Origin: Roseomonas sp.
GTDB taxonomy: Bacteria; Pseudomonadota; Alphaproteobacteria; Acetobacterales; Acetobacteraceae
Direction: 5' to 3'
Assembly: GCA_020249775.1 (NCBI GenBank)
Contig: JADCFA010000016.1
Span: 62,001 to 126,000 of the forward strand
Length of the DNA: 64,000 nt
The position numbers and the translations under genes are program-made. The stretch's first letter is position 1; every line of letters begins with the position of its first letter. The notes below the pieces were generated by a model. That model worked only from the letters and a program-made list of their open reading frames with translations. It searched no databases and was not told the DNA's origin. Of the stretch, positions 38,301-47,233 are shown one piece after another.

Positions 38301-39471
38301 TGAAGCTGCGGCGCGCGATGCGCAAGGCGCCTTGGCGGCTGAGGCCGGTTCCATTGCCGCGCGCCGCGCAAGCCTTGCCAATGAAGCAAGCCTTTGGGCA
38401 GCGCGCACCGAAGATGCCGCGGCCCGTGTTGCTGATCTGCGCCGCCGTGATGCGGAAGCTGATGCCGAACGTGAAGCGCTGGCCGCCGCACCGGAAGCCG
38501 CCGCACTGCGCCGCGCGGAAGCTGCGCGCTTGCTGGAACAAGCAAGCGAAGCGCATGCCACCGCCGCCGCCGCACTCGCCGCCGCTGAACGGCGCGTGAG
38601 TGAGGGCAGCCAGGCGCGCCGTAGTGCCGATACCGCCTTTGCACTGGCGCGTGAGGATCAGGTGCGCGCGCAAGCCGCGACGGAAGCGGCGGAAACCGCC
38701 TCAGCCGCTGTGGCCGCGCGCATTGCCGAAAGACTTGGTGAAGGCGCGGAATTGCCGCCGGCGCCTGAAGAACTTTCGGATGTCGCGGAAGACAAGGCGC
38801 GGCGCAAGGTGGAACGCCTGGTGCGTGAGCGCGATGAAATGGGCCCGGTCAATCTGCGCGCCGAGATCGAGATCACCGAGATTGAAGAACGCATCGGCCA
38901 GATCACGCATGACCGTGATGAGGTGATGAACGCGATCGCCAAGCTGCGCGGTTCCATCGGCCATTTGAACCGCGAAGGCCGTGAGCGTCTGCGTGAGGTT
39001 TTTGACCGTGTGGACAATGAATTCCGCAGCCTATTCACGCGGCTTTTCGGCGGCGGGCGCGCGCATCTGGCTTTGGTCGGTTCCGATGACCCCTTGGAAG
39101 CCGGGCTTGAAATTTACGCCGAACCGCCGGGCAAGAAGCTATCCACCCTGTCCTTACTATCGGGTGGCGAGCAGGCGCTGACGGCACTTTCGCTGATCTT
39201 CGCGGTCTTCCGCTGCCATCCTGCGCCAGTCTGCGTATTGGACGAAGTGGATGCGCCCTTGGATGATGCGAATGTGGAACGGCTTTGCGATTTGCTGGAT
39301 GCCATGGCCGCCGAAAGCGGCACGCGCTTCCTGATCGTCACACACCATCCGCTCACCATGGGGCGAATGCATCGGCTTTATGGCGTAACCATGCAGGAAC
39401 GCGGCGTATCGCGCTTGCTGAGCGTTGACCTTGGCCGGGCGATTGAATTGGCCGAGACGTCGCTATTGTAA
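35362..39471 (+). CDS. smc: Chromosome partition protein SMC
   Basis: 1369 residues. ATPase head parts: Walker A GPNGCGKS (residues 69-76), signature LSGGEQ (1266-1271), Walker B VLDEVDAP with D1294/E1295. Two long alanine/glutamate-rich coiled coils flank a hinge of about 120 residues starting near residue 640 (QPILDQVRVPPGLEAALG). The protein is longer than the usual 1150-1200: an acidic, alanine-rich N-terminal extension of about 40 residues precedes the head, and the coiled coils are long and low in complexity. SMC with ScpAB organises and segregates the chromosome. The ATG overlaps the dsbA-like stop (TGATG). Confidence 0.95.
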   Translation: MEEAIPPAPAETEAEISTPEAEGAEAARSEEQARAAHNAKLSRIRIAGFKSFAEATTVEVLPGLTGIVGPNGCGKSNVVEALRWAMGETSPKAMRGGEMDDVIFAGTATRPGRNVAEVMLFLEDAAGLAPAPNHDIPELEVTRRISRGEGSNFRVNGKELRARDVQTMFADIGSGARSSALVSQGRVAALIQAKPDDRRGVLEEAAGIAGLRTRRHEAELKLRQAETNLSRAEDLLGQLDAQRQGLQRQARQANRYRNISGLVRQAEGEWLALLAARANAALTAAATALEAARVATSAAEQEAEAAAIALHEAEQGLAAPRADEATARTALERRRVEAEGMEAEESRARAALEAAEARLAELRQDLSHAEALAQDADAARRRITEEDANLVEREAALPARRDAAAAALAEASEAVREAERAANQATESAAAGAAQLQAAEAELAAAETRLRRAREAHAALSADRDAAMARAVSDAEKQAAAQHVCEAEVAFAAARDALENAEAARTEAVAQYAEARRAAEEASAEAARRETALQAADDRHRRIVAQYATLSAERDAALAERIPETARDAALSSARLAEATLIGSAARLREAEATRAAATEALVQARRKAAEAGAARARIAAEVAALTEVLEARGTASAQPILDQVRVPPGLEAALGAALGEALESPADASAARHWRNLPPLAITQPLPDGAVPLSRLVEAPAALARALSQVGLLARGMDGAALQAGLRPGQALVTEEGAVWRWDGHTHHAGAPTPGAVRLAQRNALRAAEARLDQAEVTAAETEAARITAEAAEAEAASAEAAARNARSAAEAAASAARRAEGELAARDARAESRIAALEPQLARLAEDRAEADAARAEAEALYTTRPDVALLRQAEQAAARAEAEARSAEANAREARRRAEMALAESRQRQAALLNRASEVENRLAALAPQLERIGAELTEAEAARANAAQTRDAAPDLAQLRETVEAARGKLAEQRVAEAAARDAQGALAAEAGSIAARRASLANEASLWAARTEDAAARVADLRRRDAEADAEREALAAAPEAAALRRAEAARLLEQASEAHATAAAALAAAERRVSEGSQARRSADTAFALAREDQVRAQAATEAAETASAAVAARIAERLGEGAELPPAPEELSDVAEDKARRKVERLVRERDEMGPVNLRAEIEITEIEERIGQITHDRDEVMNAIAKLRGSIGHLNREGRERLREVFDRVDNEFRSLFTRLFGGGRAHLALVGSDDPLEAGLEIYAEPPGKKLSTLSLLSGGEQALTALSLIFAVFRCHPAPVCVLDEVDAPLDDANVERLCDLLDAMAAESGTRFLIVTHHPLTMGRMHRLYGVTMQERGVSRLLSVDLGRAIELAETSLL

Positions 39472-39499
39472 GCGGCTGGGGCAAAGCGCCCCAGCGCCA

Positions 39500-40060
39500 T
39501 CACCCCTCGGCCTTCGCCACCACCACCATCGCAGGCTTCAGCAGCCGACCATTCAGCGTCCAGGCCGAGGTCCAACCATGGATCACCGTGCCTGGCGCCA
39601 CACCTTCAGGCGCGGGTTGTTCTGCCATCGCCTGATGCTTTTCCGGATCAAAGGGCTGGCCCTTGGGGTCGTGGCGCTGGACGCCATGCCGTTCAAGAAT
39701 GCCAAGGAAGGACCGCTCCACCCCCTCAAACCCGGCGCGGAGCTTGGTCAGCAGATCGGGCTCATCCTCGGCCGGCGCCGGCAGGGCTTCGATCCCGCGG
39801 CGCAGGTTTTCCGCCGCTTCCACCACATCGCTCGCAAATTTTTGCGTGGCATAGGCGCGCGCATCGGCCACTTCGCGCTGGGTGCGGGCGCGCAAATTCT
39901 GCATCTCGGCTTCTGAGCGGAGCCATTTGTCGCGCAAAGCCTCCATTTCCTGCGCCAGCATGAAAAGCCGTTCCTCGGGGCTCAGCGCCGGGGTTTCGGG
40001 GGCGGGTTCTTGCGCCGCCGTCGGGGAGGGGGCGTTGGGGTCGTTCGTATCGTTCATCAT
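39500..40060 (-). CDS. grpE: GrpE nucleotide-exchange factor
   Basis: 186 residues; two adjacent Met codons (40060 or 40057). GrpE releases ADP from DnaK in the heat-shock chaperone cycle. Features: charged/Pro-rich N-terminus, the long coiled coil (about residues 28-75, EERLFMLAQEMEALRDKWLR..., RTQREVADARAYA), and the beta domain at the end with the conserved PFDPEKHQAMAEQPAPEG block and HGWTSAWTLNGRLLKPAMVVVA. hrcA and dnaK are not adjacent. It is divergent from murJ, with 125 nt between them. Confidence 0.95.
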   Translation of the reverse strand: MMNDTNDPNAPSPTAAQEPAPETPALSPEERLFMLAQEMEALRDKWLRSEAEMQNLRARTQREVADARAYATQKFASDVVEAAENLRRGIEALPAPAEDEPDLLTKLRAGFEGVERSFLGILERHGVQRHDPKGQPFDPEKHQAMAEQPAPEGVAPGTVIHGWTSAWTLNGRLLKPAMVVVAKAEG

Positions 40061-40117
40061 GGTATCGCGTGGTTACTCACGGAAAGGTTCGGCATGCGTG
40101 CCGGGAAGGACCTATCA

Positions 40118-40145
40118 CCTAGGCGCGCTCGGGCCCAAGAACAAG
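40118..40145 (-). promoter_or_regulatory. Possible heat-shock-type promoter for grpE
   Basis: On the minus strand CTTG (40145-40142) is followed after 18 nt by CCTAGG (40123-40118), about 57 nt before the grpE start. This resembles the CTTG-N17/18-C-rich -10 pattern of RpoH promoters in alphaproteobacteria. The -10 match is only partial. Confidence 0.3.
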
Positions 40146-40185
40146 CGCCCTTCCGCTTCGCCTCGCTCGCGCCTACACCACCGCC

Positions 40186-41742
40186 ATGCTGCGTTCCGTG
40201 CTGACTGTTGGAAGCTGGACCATGGCAAGCCGCATTCTCGGCTTTGCCAGGGACATGCTGATCGCCTCCCGCCTTGGGGCGGGGCCGGTGGCGGATGCGT
40301 TTTTCGTCGCGCTGAAACTGCCCAATCTGTTCCGGCGGCTATTTGGCGAAGGCGCCTTCAACGCGGCCTTTGTGCCCGCCTTTGCCGGTGTATTGGCCGC
40401 CGAAGGCCGTGCGGCGGCGCGCGATATGGCGGAACGCATGGGCGCGCTGATGATGCTCTGGCTCTCACTGCTGACACTGATCGCGCTCATCTTCATGCCG
40501 CAGGTGATTGGGGTGCTGGCACCTGGCTTTGCCGCCAATCCGGGGAAATTTGCGCTGGCGGTGGAACTCACGCGCATCACGTTTTTCTACATGCCGCTGA
40601 TCTGCCTGACGGCGCTGATTTCCGGCGTGCTGAATAGCCTGGATCGCTTCGCCGCCGCCGCTGCCGCACCGGTGTTTTTCAACCTGTTATTGATGGCGGC
40701 CTTGGTTGGCCTCACGCCCTATTTGCCCACCCCTGGCCATGCCCTGGCCTGGGGGGTTTTTGCCGCGGGGGTGGTGCAGCTTGCCATGGTCTGGGTTGCG
40801 GCGCGTCAGGCCGGCATGGCGCTGCGCCCATACCGCCGCCCGGCGCTGACACCGCCCATTCGGCAAGTCCTGCGCCGCATGGTGCCAGGCGTGCTCGGCG
40901 CCGGCGTCACGCAGATCAATCTGGCGGTGGATGTGATCATCGCGTCTTTCCTCGTGAGTGGCTCTGTCTCCTACCTCTATTATGCGGATCGCGTGGCGCA
41001 ATTGCCGCTGGGCGTGATTGGCGCCGCACTTGGCACCGCGCTGTTGCCGCTGCTCGCGCGGCATTTGCGCCTGGGGGAGAAACTGGCGGCGCATCGTGCG
41101 CTCAATCGCGGCATAGAATTGGCGGTGCTGCTGACGCTGCCTTGCGCGGCGGGCTTGGCGGTCGCGGCGGGGCCGATCATCGCCGCCCTGTTCCAGCGCG
41201 GCGCTTTTGATGCAGCGGCGAGTAGCGCCTCGGCTGCGGCGCTGGTGGCCTATGCTATCGGGCTGCCAGCCTTTGTGCTGGTGAAGGTTTTTGCGCCGGC
41301 GTTTTTTGCGCGCGGCGATACTTCGGCCCCGGTGCGGATTGGGATTTTGTCTGTTGCGGTCAATCTCGCGCTTAATATCGCCTTCATGAATGTGCTGGGG
41401 CATGTCGGGGTTGCGCTCGCCACCAGTATCGCGGCCTGGGTGAATGGCGGCTTGCTCGCCTGGCTGCTGGTCCGCCGAGGCCATATGGTGCTGGACCGGC
41501 GCTGCCGGCGCGTGCTGCCGCGCCTGGTGCTGGCGAGCGCCATCATGGCGGCGCTGGTATTTGGCGTTGGGCTGGCGCTGCCTGGGCTTGGGGCGGTGCT
41601 GCGCGCGGGCCTCATGATCCTCTCTGGTGCGGTGGTTTTCACCCTGGCGGGCATGGCGCTGGGCGCCTTCCATCCGCGCGATGTGCTCCGCCAATTGCGC
41701 CGCCGCGCCCCCCGTGGCGCAAGCCCCGCCGATACTGCATGA
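40186..41742 (+). CDS. murJ: Lipid II flippase MurJ (MviN)
   Basis: 518 residues, 14 or so membrane segments, the family size. MurJ flips the peptidoglycan precursor lipid II across the inner membrane. The N-terminal block ASRILGFARDMLIASRLGAGPVADAFFVALKLPNLFRRLFGEGAFNAAFVP (split over residues 13-63) is diagnostic. Later blocks such as INLAVDVIIASFL...YYADRVAQLPLGVIGAALGTALLPLL near 245-290 also fit. The gene is divergent from grpE and is followed after 27 nt by an MFS gene. Confidence 0.95.
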   Translation: MLRSVLTVGSWTMASRILGFARDMLIASRLGAGPVADAFFVALKLPNLFRRLFGEGAFNAAFVPAFAGVLAAEGRAAARDMAERMGALMMLWLSLLTLIALIFMPQVIGVLAPGFAANPGKFALAVELTRITFFYMPLICLTALISGVLNSLDRFAAAAAAPVFFNLLLMAALVGLTPYLPTPGHALAWGVFAAGVVQLAMVWVAARQAGMALRPYRRPALTPPIRQVLRRMVPGVLGAGVTQINLAVDVIIASFLVSGSVSYLYYADRVAQLPLGVIGAALGTALLPLLARHLRLGEKLAAHRALNRGIELAVLLTLPCAAGLAVAAGPIIAALFQRGAFDAAASSASAAALVAYAIGLPAFVLVKVFAPAFFARGDTSAPVRIGILSVAVNLALNIAFMNVLGHVGVALATSIAAWVNGGLLAWLLVRRGHMVLDRRCRRVLPRLVLASAIMAALVFGVGLALPGLGAVLRAGLMILSGAVVFTLAGMALGAFHPRDVLRQLRRRAPRGASPADTA

Positions 41743-41769
41743 TGCCCCTGGCTTTTGGGGGATGAACGC

Positions 41770-42978
41770 ATGGATGCGGCTCGGCGGCAGGTGGTTCTGA
41801 TCAATGCCGCGCATAGTTTCACCCATTACAGCCTGCTGATTCTGGCAACCGCCGTGCTTGCCATGGTGCAGCAGGATGCGGGGATTTTCGGCCCGGATTA
41901 CGGACCCATCCTGGCACTCGGCACCACCATGTTCGTGATTTACGGGCTTTGTGCGCTCCCCATGGGCTGGCTTGCGGATCGCTTCGGGCGGCGCTTTTTG
42001 ATGGTGGCTTTCTTCATGGGCTCGGGCGCCTTCATGGTGGCGGCGGGGTTTGCCCCATCACCGATGACACTTGCCATCACGCTTGGCGCCATGGGGGCAT
42101 TTGTCGCGATCTATCACCCGATTGGCACCGCGATTCTGGTGGAAGCTGCCGGCGAGAAAGTGGGCCGCGCCATGGGCATCAATGGCGTTTTCGGCAATCT
42201 GGGTGTCGCAACCGCACCCGTACTGACTGCTTTCATCGCCGCTGATGCCGGCTGGCGCTGGGCTTTCATCATCCCCGGTATCGCCTGCATCATTGCGGGG
42301 TTCTTCTACTGGCGCGAACCGCCCTTTGATTCGGCGCGCATCCAGGCCGGCGGCAAGCCCTTTCCTGAGATCCCCGCCGCTTTGGTGCGCCGCGCGGTGA
42401 TTATCCTACTCGCCATCGCCACGGTGTCTGGCCTCGTGTTCAACGCCTATACGCTCTTGATCCCAAAGCTGATGCAGGAACGCCTGGCCGGCAGCCCGGA
42501 ATTGCTGCCGATTGTGGGCCTGCTTTCCTTCCTCGCCACGATTTGCGGCGGTGTCGCGCAATTCAGCGTGGGGCGCATGATTGATCGGCACACGCTCAAA
42601 ACCGTTTTCATGCCGCTGGCGGTGCTGGTAGTGCCGGGTTTGTTTGCGCTCGCTTTTCTGGATGGCTGGGTGGTGCTTCCCGTGGCGGGGCTGGTCGCGG
42701 CCTGCATCTTCGGTCAGGTCACAGTGAATGAGACAATGACCGCGCGTTATGTCGCCCCTGCCTTGCGCGCGAAGCTTTATTCCATTCGATTTACGGTAGG
42801 GTTTTTGGGCGCGGCGATTGCCTCACCCTTGATCGGTTTTTTGCATGAGGCGACAGGATCGCTCGCACTTTCCATGTTGGTGCTGGGCGCGGTTGCCTGC
42901 GTAACACTTGCCTGCGCCATGCTGTTTCCAAACCGCAAGGAAGAATTGCAGCCGGAATTATGGGCGAAGGCTGGATAA
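41770..42978 (+). CDS. Major facilitator superfamily transporter
   Basis: 402 residues from the ATG at 41770, preceded by a GGGGGA tract at 41757-41762; a TTG five codons earlier gives a less likely longer form. About 12 membrane helices. The MFS loop motif GWLADRFGRRFLM lies near residues 67-79, and the family block YHPIGTAILVEAAGEKVGRAMGINGVFGNLGVA near 116-148 resembles the fosmidomycin-resistance-like MFS group. Ligand unknown. It is downstream of murJ and convergent with tyrS, which ends 3 nt later. Confidence 0.85.
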   Translation: MDAARRQVVLINAAHSFTHYSLLILATAVLAMVQQDAGIFGPDYGPILALGTTMFVIYGLCALPMGWLADRFGRRFLMVAFFMGSGAFMVAAGFAPSPMTLAITLGAMGAFVAIYHPIGTAILVEAAGEKVGRAMGINGVFGNLGVATAPVLTAFIAADAGWRWAFIIPGIACIIAGFFYWREPPFDSARIQAGGKPFPEIPAALVRRAVIILLAIATVSGLVFNAYTLLIPKLMQERLAGSPELLPIVGLLSFLATICGGVAQFSVGRMIDRHTLKTVFMPLAVLVVPGLFALAFLDGWVVLPVAGLVAACIFGQVTVNETMTARYVAPALRAKLYSIRFTVGFLGAAIASPLIGFLHEATGSLALSMLVLGAVACVTLACAMLFPNRKEELQPELWAKAG

Positions 42979-42980
42979 GG

Positions 42981-44216
42981 TCACGCCGGCTTCAGCAAAA
43001 CATGGCGCTTCTTGCCGATGGAAAGCTTGATCACGCCATCCTGCATATCGGCGGCGCTCAGCAGGCGATCAACCGCGCCAACGGCTTCGTTATTGGCGTA
43101 AATGCCACCATTGGCGATCAGGCGCCGCGCCTCACCCTTGCTTGGCACCAGCTTATGTTCCACCAGCACATCAACAATATTCGCGGGCAGGGCTGAAACA
43201 ATCGTCGGCAGGCTCGCCGCATTCAGCCCTTCCTCAAACGCCTTGCGCGCTGTCTCGGCCGCCGCTTCCGCAGCCGGACGCCCATGCAACAGGGCGCAGG
43301 CTTCGGTCGCGAGCACCTTCTTCGCCTCATTCACCTCAGCGCCTTGCAGCGCGGCGTAGCGGGCGATTTCAGTCATGGGCAATTCGGTGAACAATCCCAT
43401 GAAGCGCGCCACATCGGCATCTTCCGTATTGCGCCAGAATTGCCAGTAATCATAAGGCGAAACGCGATCGGCGTTGAGCCAAACGGCACCCTTCGCCGTC
43501 TTGCCCATCTTCGCCCCTGATGCGGTGGTGATCAGCGGTGTCGTCAGGCCGAAGGCTTCCGCCTGATCCATGCGCCGGATCAGATCGGTCCCCATGACGA
43601 TATTGCCCCATTGATCAGACCCGCCCATCTGCAGCACCACACCATGCCGCCGACGCAATTCCAGAAAGTCATAGGCCTGGAGCAACATGTAGTTGAATTC
43701 CAGGAAGGTCAGCGGCTGGTCGCGTTCCAGCCTTTGCTTCACGCTTTCCATGGTCAGCATGCGATTGACGCTGAAATGCCTGCCCACATCGCGCAAAAAG
43801 GGAATGTAGAGCAGCCGGTCCAGCCATTCCGCGTTATCCAACATGATGGCATCCGTCGGGCCATCACCGAAGGTCAGGAAGGCATCGAATACCTTGCGAA
43901 TGCCGGCCTTATTGGTTTCGATCTGCGCATCCGAAAGCAAGGGCCGCGCCTCATCCCGGAAGGAAGGATCGCCTACTTTCGTCGTGCCACCGCCCATCAA
44001 CACCACAGGGCGATTGCCGGTGCGCTGCATCAGGCGCAGCAGCATGATCTGCACCAAGGACCCGACATGCAGGCTATCCGCGGTCGCATCAAAGCCGATA
44101 TAGCCCGAGAGCGGGCCAGCCTGCAGCCGCGCCAGAAAGGCGCCTTCTTCGGTGGTTTGGTGAATATAGCCGCGTTCCCGCGCCACATGCAGGAAATCGC
44201 TTCGCGCGCTGTTCAT
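42981..44216 (-). CDS. tyrS: Tyrosyl-tRNA synthetase
   Basis: 411 residues from the ATG giving MNSARSDF. It charges tRNA-Tyr. The HIGH-like signature reads HVGS (residues 50-53) and KMSKS reads KMGKT near residue 230. Other blocks include [12 protein letters not shown] (39-50), [13 protein letters not shown] near 170-182 and [11 protein letters not shown] near 192-202. A C-terminal S4-like RNA-binding domain (about 345-405, [22 protein letters not shown]) is present. It is divergent from anmK, with 79 nt between the starts. Confidence 0.96.
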   Translation of the reverse strand: MNSARSDFLHVARERGYIHQTTEEGAFLARLQAGPLSGYIGFDATADSLHVGSLVQIMLLRLMQRTGNRPVVLMGGGTTKVGDPSFRDEARPLLSDAQIETNKAGIRKVFDAFLTFGDGPTDAIMLDNAEWLDRLLYIPFLRDVGRHFSVNRMLTMESVKQRLERDQPLTFLEFNYMLLQAYDFLELRRRHGVVLQMGGSDQWGNIVMGTDLIRRMDQAEAFGLTTPLITTASGAKMGKTAKGAVWLNADRVSPYDYWQFWRNTEDADVARFMGLFTELPMTEIARYAALQGAEVNEAKKVLATEACALLHGRPAAEAAAETARKAFEEGLNAASLPTIVSALPANIVDVLVEHKLVPSKGEARRLIANGGIYANNEAVGAVDRLLSAADMQDGVIKLSIGKKRHVLLKPA

Positions 44217-44295
44217 GATGCTATCCGGTTTGTCGAAACTCGTTCCCCGCCGGGGGCTTCCACCGACAGGCGGGCGGGGGTAGCACGTCCCCATC

Positions 44296-45393
44296 ATGCT
44301 GAGAACCATCGGCCTTATGAGTGGCACGTCATTGGATGGCGTGGATGCTGCCTATCTGGAAACGGATGGGGAGGTGATTGCGCGCTTCGGCCCGCGCCAG
44401 ACCCTGCCCTATGACCCTGCCTTGCGCCGCGCGCTGCGTGCCCTGCTGGACCGCGCCGAGACCCTGGCGCCTGATGACCCCGCCTTGCTGGATGCAACGC
44501 GCCGCCTGACCGAACGCCATGCCGATGCGGTTGAGGCGATTGGCCTACCCGCAGACCTTATCGGCTTTCACGGCCAGACCATCCTGCACCGCCCGGCAGC
44601 ACCAGGGCGCACAGGCACCCCCTTCACCTGGCAGATCGGCGATGCCGCGCTGCTGGCGCGCCGCACGGGCATGAGTGTGGCTTATGATTTTCGCAGCGCC
44701 GATGTCGCCGCCGGCGGCCAGGGCGCGCCCCTGGTGCCGGTTTTCCATCGCGCCCTTGCCGCGCCCTTGCCTAAGCCACTCGCCATCCTGAACCTCGGCG
44801 GTGTCGGCAATGTGACCTGGCTGGGGCCGGAGGGTGAGATGCTCGCCTTTGATACCGGCCCGGCCAATGGGCCTTTGGATGATTGGGCGCGCCAGCATAC
44901 CGGCAAGGATTATGACGCTGCGGGCAAGCTCGCTTTGGCGGGGCAGGCGGATGGCGCGGTGCTGGGGCGGCTGATGGCGCATCCTTTTTTGGCCGCGCCA
45001 CCGCCGAAATCGCTCGATCGGCTGGATTTTGACCGTGCGCTGCGGGAAGCGGGTGCGGGCAGCCTTTCCGCTGCTGATGGCGCTGCCACCCTGGTTGCTT
45101 TCTGCGCGGTATGCGTAGCCGCTGCCGCGCGGCATTTTCCGGAACCGCCTCTGCAATGGCTGGTCGCGGGTGGCGGGCGGCGCAATCCGGCGCTCATGAA
45201 GGCACTCGGCGGCGCTTTGGAAGAACCGGTGCGCGGGGTTGAGGTTGCGGGCTGGGATGGCGATGCGCTGGAAGCCCAGGCTTTCGGTGTTTTGGCGGCC
45301 CGAGTGGCGCGCGGCCTGCCGCTGAGTTTCCCCGGCACCACGGGTGCGCCGCGCCCGCTGACCGGCGGGCGGATTATCGGCGCGCTGCTTTAG
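44296..45393 (+). CDS. anmK: Anhydro-N-acetylmuramic acid kinase
   Basis: 365 residues, ATG at 44296. It hydrolyses and phosphorylates 1,6-anhydro-MurNAc in peptidoglycan recycling. The N-terminal phosphate-binding motif [16 protein letters not shown] (residues 5-20) is diagnostic; [13 protein letters not shown] near 87-99 and [12 protein letters not shown] near 186-197 follow the family pattern. No murQ or other recycling gene is close. The 3' end is separated from the convergent Bug gene by two tandem hairpin repeats. Confidence 0.95.
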   Translation: MLRTIGLMSGTSLDGVDAAYLETDGEVIARFGPRQTLPYDPALRRALRALLDRAETLAPDDPALLDATRRLTERHADAVEAIGLPADLIGFHGQTILHRPAAPGRTGTPFTWQIGDAALLARRTGMSVAYDFRSADVAAGGQGAPLVPVFHRALAAPLPKPLAILNLGGVGNVTWLGPEGEMLAFDTGPANGPLDDWARQHTGKDYDAAGKLALAGQADGAVLGRLMAHPFLAAPPPKSLDRLDFDRALREAGAGSLSAADGAATLVAFCAVCVAAAARHFPEPPLQWLVAGGGRRNPALMKALGGALEEPVRGVEVAGWDGDALEAQAFGVLAARVARGLPLSFPGTTGAPRPLTGGRIIGALL

Positions 45394-45395
45394 TG

Positions 45396-45496
45396 GGTCG
45401 CATTTTCCGAGCCGCCAAGTGATTCCACTTGGCTTGAAAATGCCTGTTGGTCGCATTTTCCGAGCCGCCAAGTGATTCCATTTGGCTTGAAAATGC
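45396..45496. repeat. Two tandem 48-bp hairpin-forming repeats
   Basis: Copies at 45396-45443 and 45449-45496 differ at one position (CACTTGG versus CATTTGG) and are separated by 5 nt. Each unit can fold into a nested hairpin: outer arms GCATTTTC / GAAAATGC and inner arms GCCAAGTG / CACTTGGC around ATTC. The pair lies exactly between the convergent anmK and Bug genes, so it could be a double bidirectional terminator or a REP-like element. Confidence 0.85.
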
Positions 45497-45501
45497 TCCG
45501 A

Positions 45502-46461
45502 TCACTCCCGCCAGGGATGCTGGTTCCAAAGCGCCTGATAGCGCGTGCGCAGCGCGACAAGCTCCGCCCGATAGGCATCGGGGGACAGAAAGCGCAAAGG
45601 CAGGAATTGCTGTTCGGCCAGGCGCTGGAATTCCGGATTTTCGACCGTCTTTTTCACTGAATCCGCAAAGCGCGTGATGATTTCCGCCGGCATGCCGCCA
45701 GGCGCGGCCATACCGCGCATGGAACCCTCCACCACATCAAAGCCCATCTCCCGCAGGGTTGGGATATTGGGCGCGCGTTCCCACCGGGTTTCGCCCATCT
45801 GCGCCAGCGGATGTAGCGTGCCTTGGCGCAAATCATTCAGCCCTTCCGCGACATTCATCACCGCGAGCGGAATGGTGCGCGACAGCACATTCTGTTTCAC
45901 CTGAGACGATCCCGCGAAGGGAATATGCAGGAATTTCGTGCCGGAAGCGCGTTCCAGCGCCAGCATCGCCAAATGATCATCCGAACCAATGCCCGTGGTG
46001 CCATAGCCAATCGTGCCCGGATTGGCCCGCGCCGCCGCCAATAGATCAGCGAGTGTCCGATACGGGCTATCGGGCAGCACCCACATCGCGCCCGGATCAT
46101 CCACGATGTTACCGATCAGCGAAAAATCATCGAGCGAGAAACGCGCGCGCCTTTCGATCGGGATGGTCACAATGGTCGGCGTATTGATGAAGCCGATCGT
46201 ATAGCCATCGGGCCTGGCGCGCGCCAATTCAGTAAAGCCGATTTCCCCGCCAGCGCCGGGCCGGTTTAGCACGACAACGGGCTGGCCAAGATCTGCTTCC
46301 ATGAAACGCGCAATGGTGCGCGCCGCCACATCCGTGCCACCACCCGCGGCAAAGGCAACGATCATGGTGATTTGCCGATCCGGCCGCCAACCACCTTGAG
46401 CCTTCGCAATGGCAGGGGTGGCAAGGGCGCTGGCGATCAGCGCGCGACGCGATAATTTCAT
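45502..46461 (-). CDS. Bug-family (TctC-like) periplasmic substrate-binding protein
   Basis: 319 residues from the ATG giving MKLSRRAL; the frame continues upstream without a plausible start. The signal peptide is short (SRRALIASALATPAIAKAQ). Family blocks seen: QITMIVAFAAGGGTDVAART near residues 30-48, LNRPGAGGEIGFTE near 62-76, PDGYTIGF near 83-90, FLHIPFAGSSQVKQN near 170-185. The early VAFAAGGGTD replaces the more usual VPYPPGG. No TctAB partner is nearby. It is convergent with anmK across the hairpin repeats. Confidence 0.88.
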   Translation of the reverse strand: MKLSRRALIASALATPAIAKAQGGWRPDRQITMIVAFAAGGGTDVAARTIARFMEADLGQPVVVLNRPGAGGEIGFTELARARPDGYTIGFINTPTIVTIPIERRARFSLDDFSLIGNIVDDPGAMWVLPDSPYRTLADLLAAARANPGTIGYGTTGIGSDDHLAMLALERASGTKFLHIPFAGSSQVKQNVLSRTIPLAVMNVAEGLNDLRQGTLHPLAQMGETRWERAPNIPTLREMGFDVVEGSMRGMAAPGGMPAEIITRFADSVKKTVENPEFQRLAEQQFLPLRFLSPDAYRAELVALRTRYQALWNQHPWRE

Positions 46462-46510
46462 GGTGACCTCCCGGTTATTCCCATCACCAAAGCACAAGCC
46501 GCGCAAATGA

Positions 46511-46544
46511 AAAAGGCCGCCCAGGGTGACCCAGGCGGCCTTTT
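46511..46544 (-). terminator. Rho-independent terminator of the hydrolase gene
   Basis: Perfect inverted arms AAAAGGCCGCC (46511-46521) and GGCGGCCTTTT (46534-46544) with a small inner GGG/CCC pair. On the minus strand the GC stem is followed by TTTTT just beyond the hydrolase stop at 46565. It is the clearest terminator in the window. Confidence 0.85.
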
Positions 46545-46564
46545 GCGTCTTGTGCCACGCGAAC

Positions 46565-47233
46565 TCAATCGGCGGCGAGCGCCATGCGGTTGCGGTTCAG
46601 AATACCCATCACATGATCTTCCGCCGCATCCACAACTTTTTCGGTCTGTTCTGGCGTGAAGACATGGCCGGCACCGGCCATGACGCGATAGTCAATGCTG
46701 ACGCCCTTTTGCGTATTCAGCTTTTCCACCAGCTTCTTCACAGATACTTCCGGCACCAATTCATCATCGGCGCCATGCAGGATCAGCCCGCCGCAGGGGC
46801 AAGGGGCCAGAAAGCCGAAATCATAATGCGAAGCGGGCGCGCTGATGGAAACAAAGCCGCCCATTTCCGGCCGGCGCATCAGCACCTGCATGCCGACATA
46901 AGCGCCGAAGGAATAGCCCAACACCCACTGGGAAGACGCGTTGGGGTTGACGGTCTGCAGGAAATCCAGCCCCGCGCAGGCATCAGAGATTTCGCCAATG
47001 CCGCCATCATAGCGGCCCTGGCTGCGCCCCACACCACGCATGTTGAAGCGCAGCACAGAAAAGCCGAGCGCCTGCATGCGCTGATAAAGCGCATGAATAA
47101 CGCGGTTATTCATGGTGCCGCCATGAAGGGGGTGCGGATGCAATAAAAGCGCTGTGGGGGCATTCGGACGCTTGGAATGGTGATAGCGTCCTTCAAGCCG
47201 TCCATCAGGCCCGGCGAACATCACTTCTGGCAT
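46565..47233 (-). CDS. Alpha/beta hydrolase, serine-esterase-like
   Basis: 222 residues from the ATG giving MPEVMFAGPDGR; the longer frame has no family similarity. Features: LLLHPHPLHGGTMNNRV near residues 29-45, FNMRGVGRSQG near 63-73, the nucleophile elbow GYSFGA near 105-110, a catalytic Asp in GADDELVPE near 153-161 and His in AGAGHVFT near 186-193. The fold and length fit the dienelactone-hydrolase/YfhR-like group of short hydrolases. Substrate unknown. It ends at a strong terminator and lies upstream of the iscR-like gene on the other strand. Confidence 0.85.
   Translation of the reverse strand: MPEVMFAGPDGRLEGRYHHSKRPNAPTALLLHPHPLHGGTMNNRVIHALYQRMQALGFSVLRFNMRGVGRSQGRYDGGIGEISDACAGLDFLQTVNPNASSQWVLGYSFGAYVGMQVLMRRPEMGGFVSISAPASHYDFGFLAPCPCGGLILHGADDELVPEVSVKKLVEKLNTQKGVSIDYRVMAGAGHVFTPEQTEKVVDAAEDHVMGILNRNRMALAAD

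Noticed and set aside
45396-45496. CRISPR array from the 48-bp repeats
   Set aside because: Only two units with a 5-nt gap; no spacers of normal length and no cas genes.
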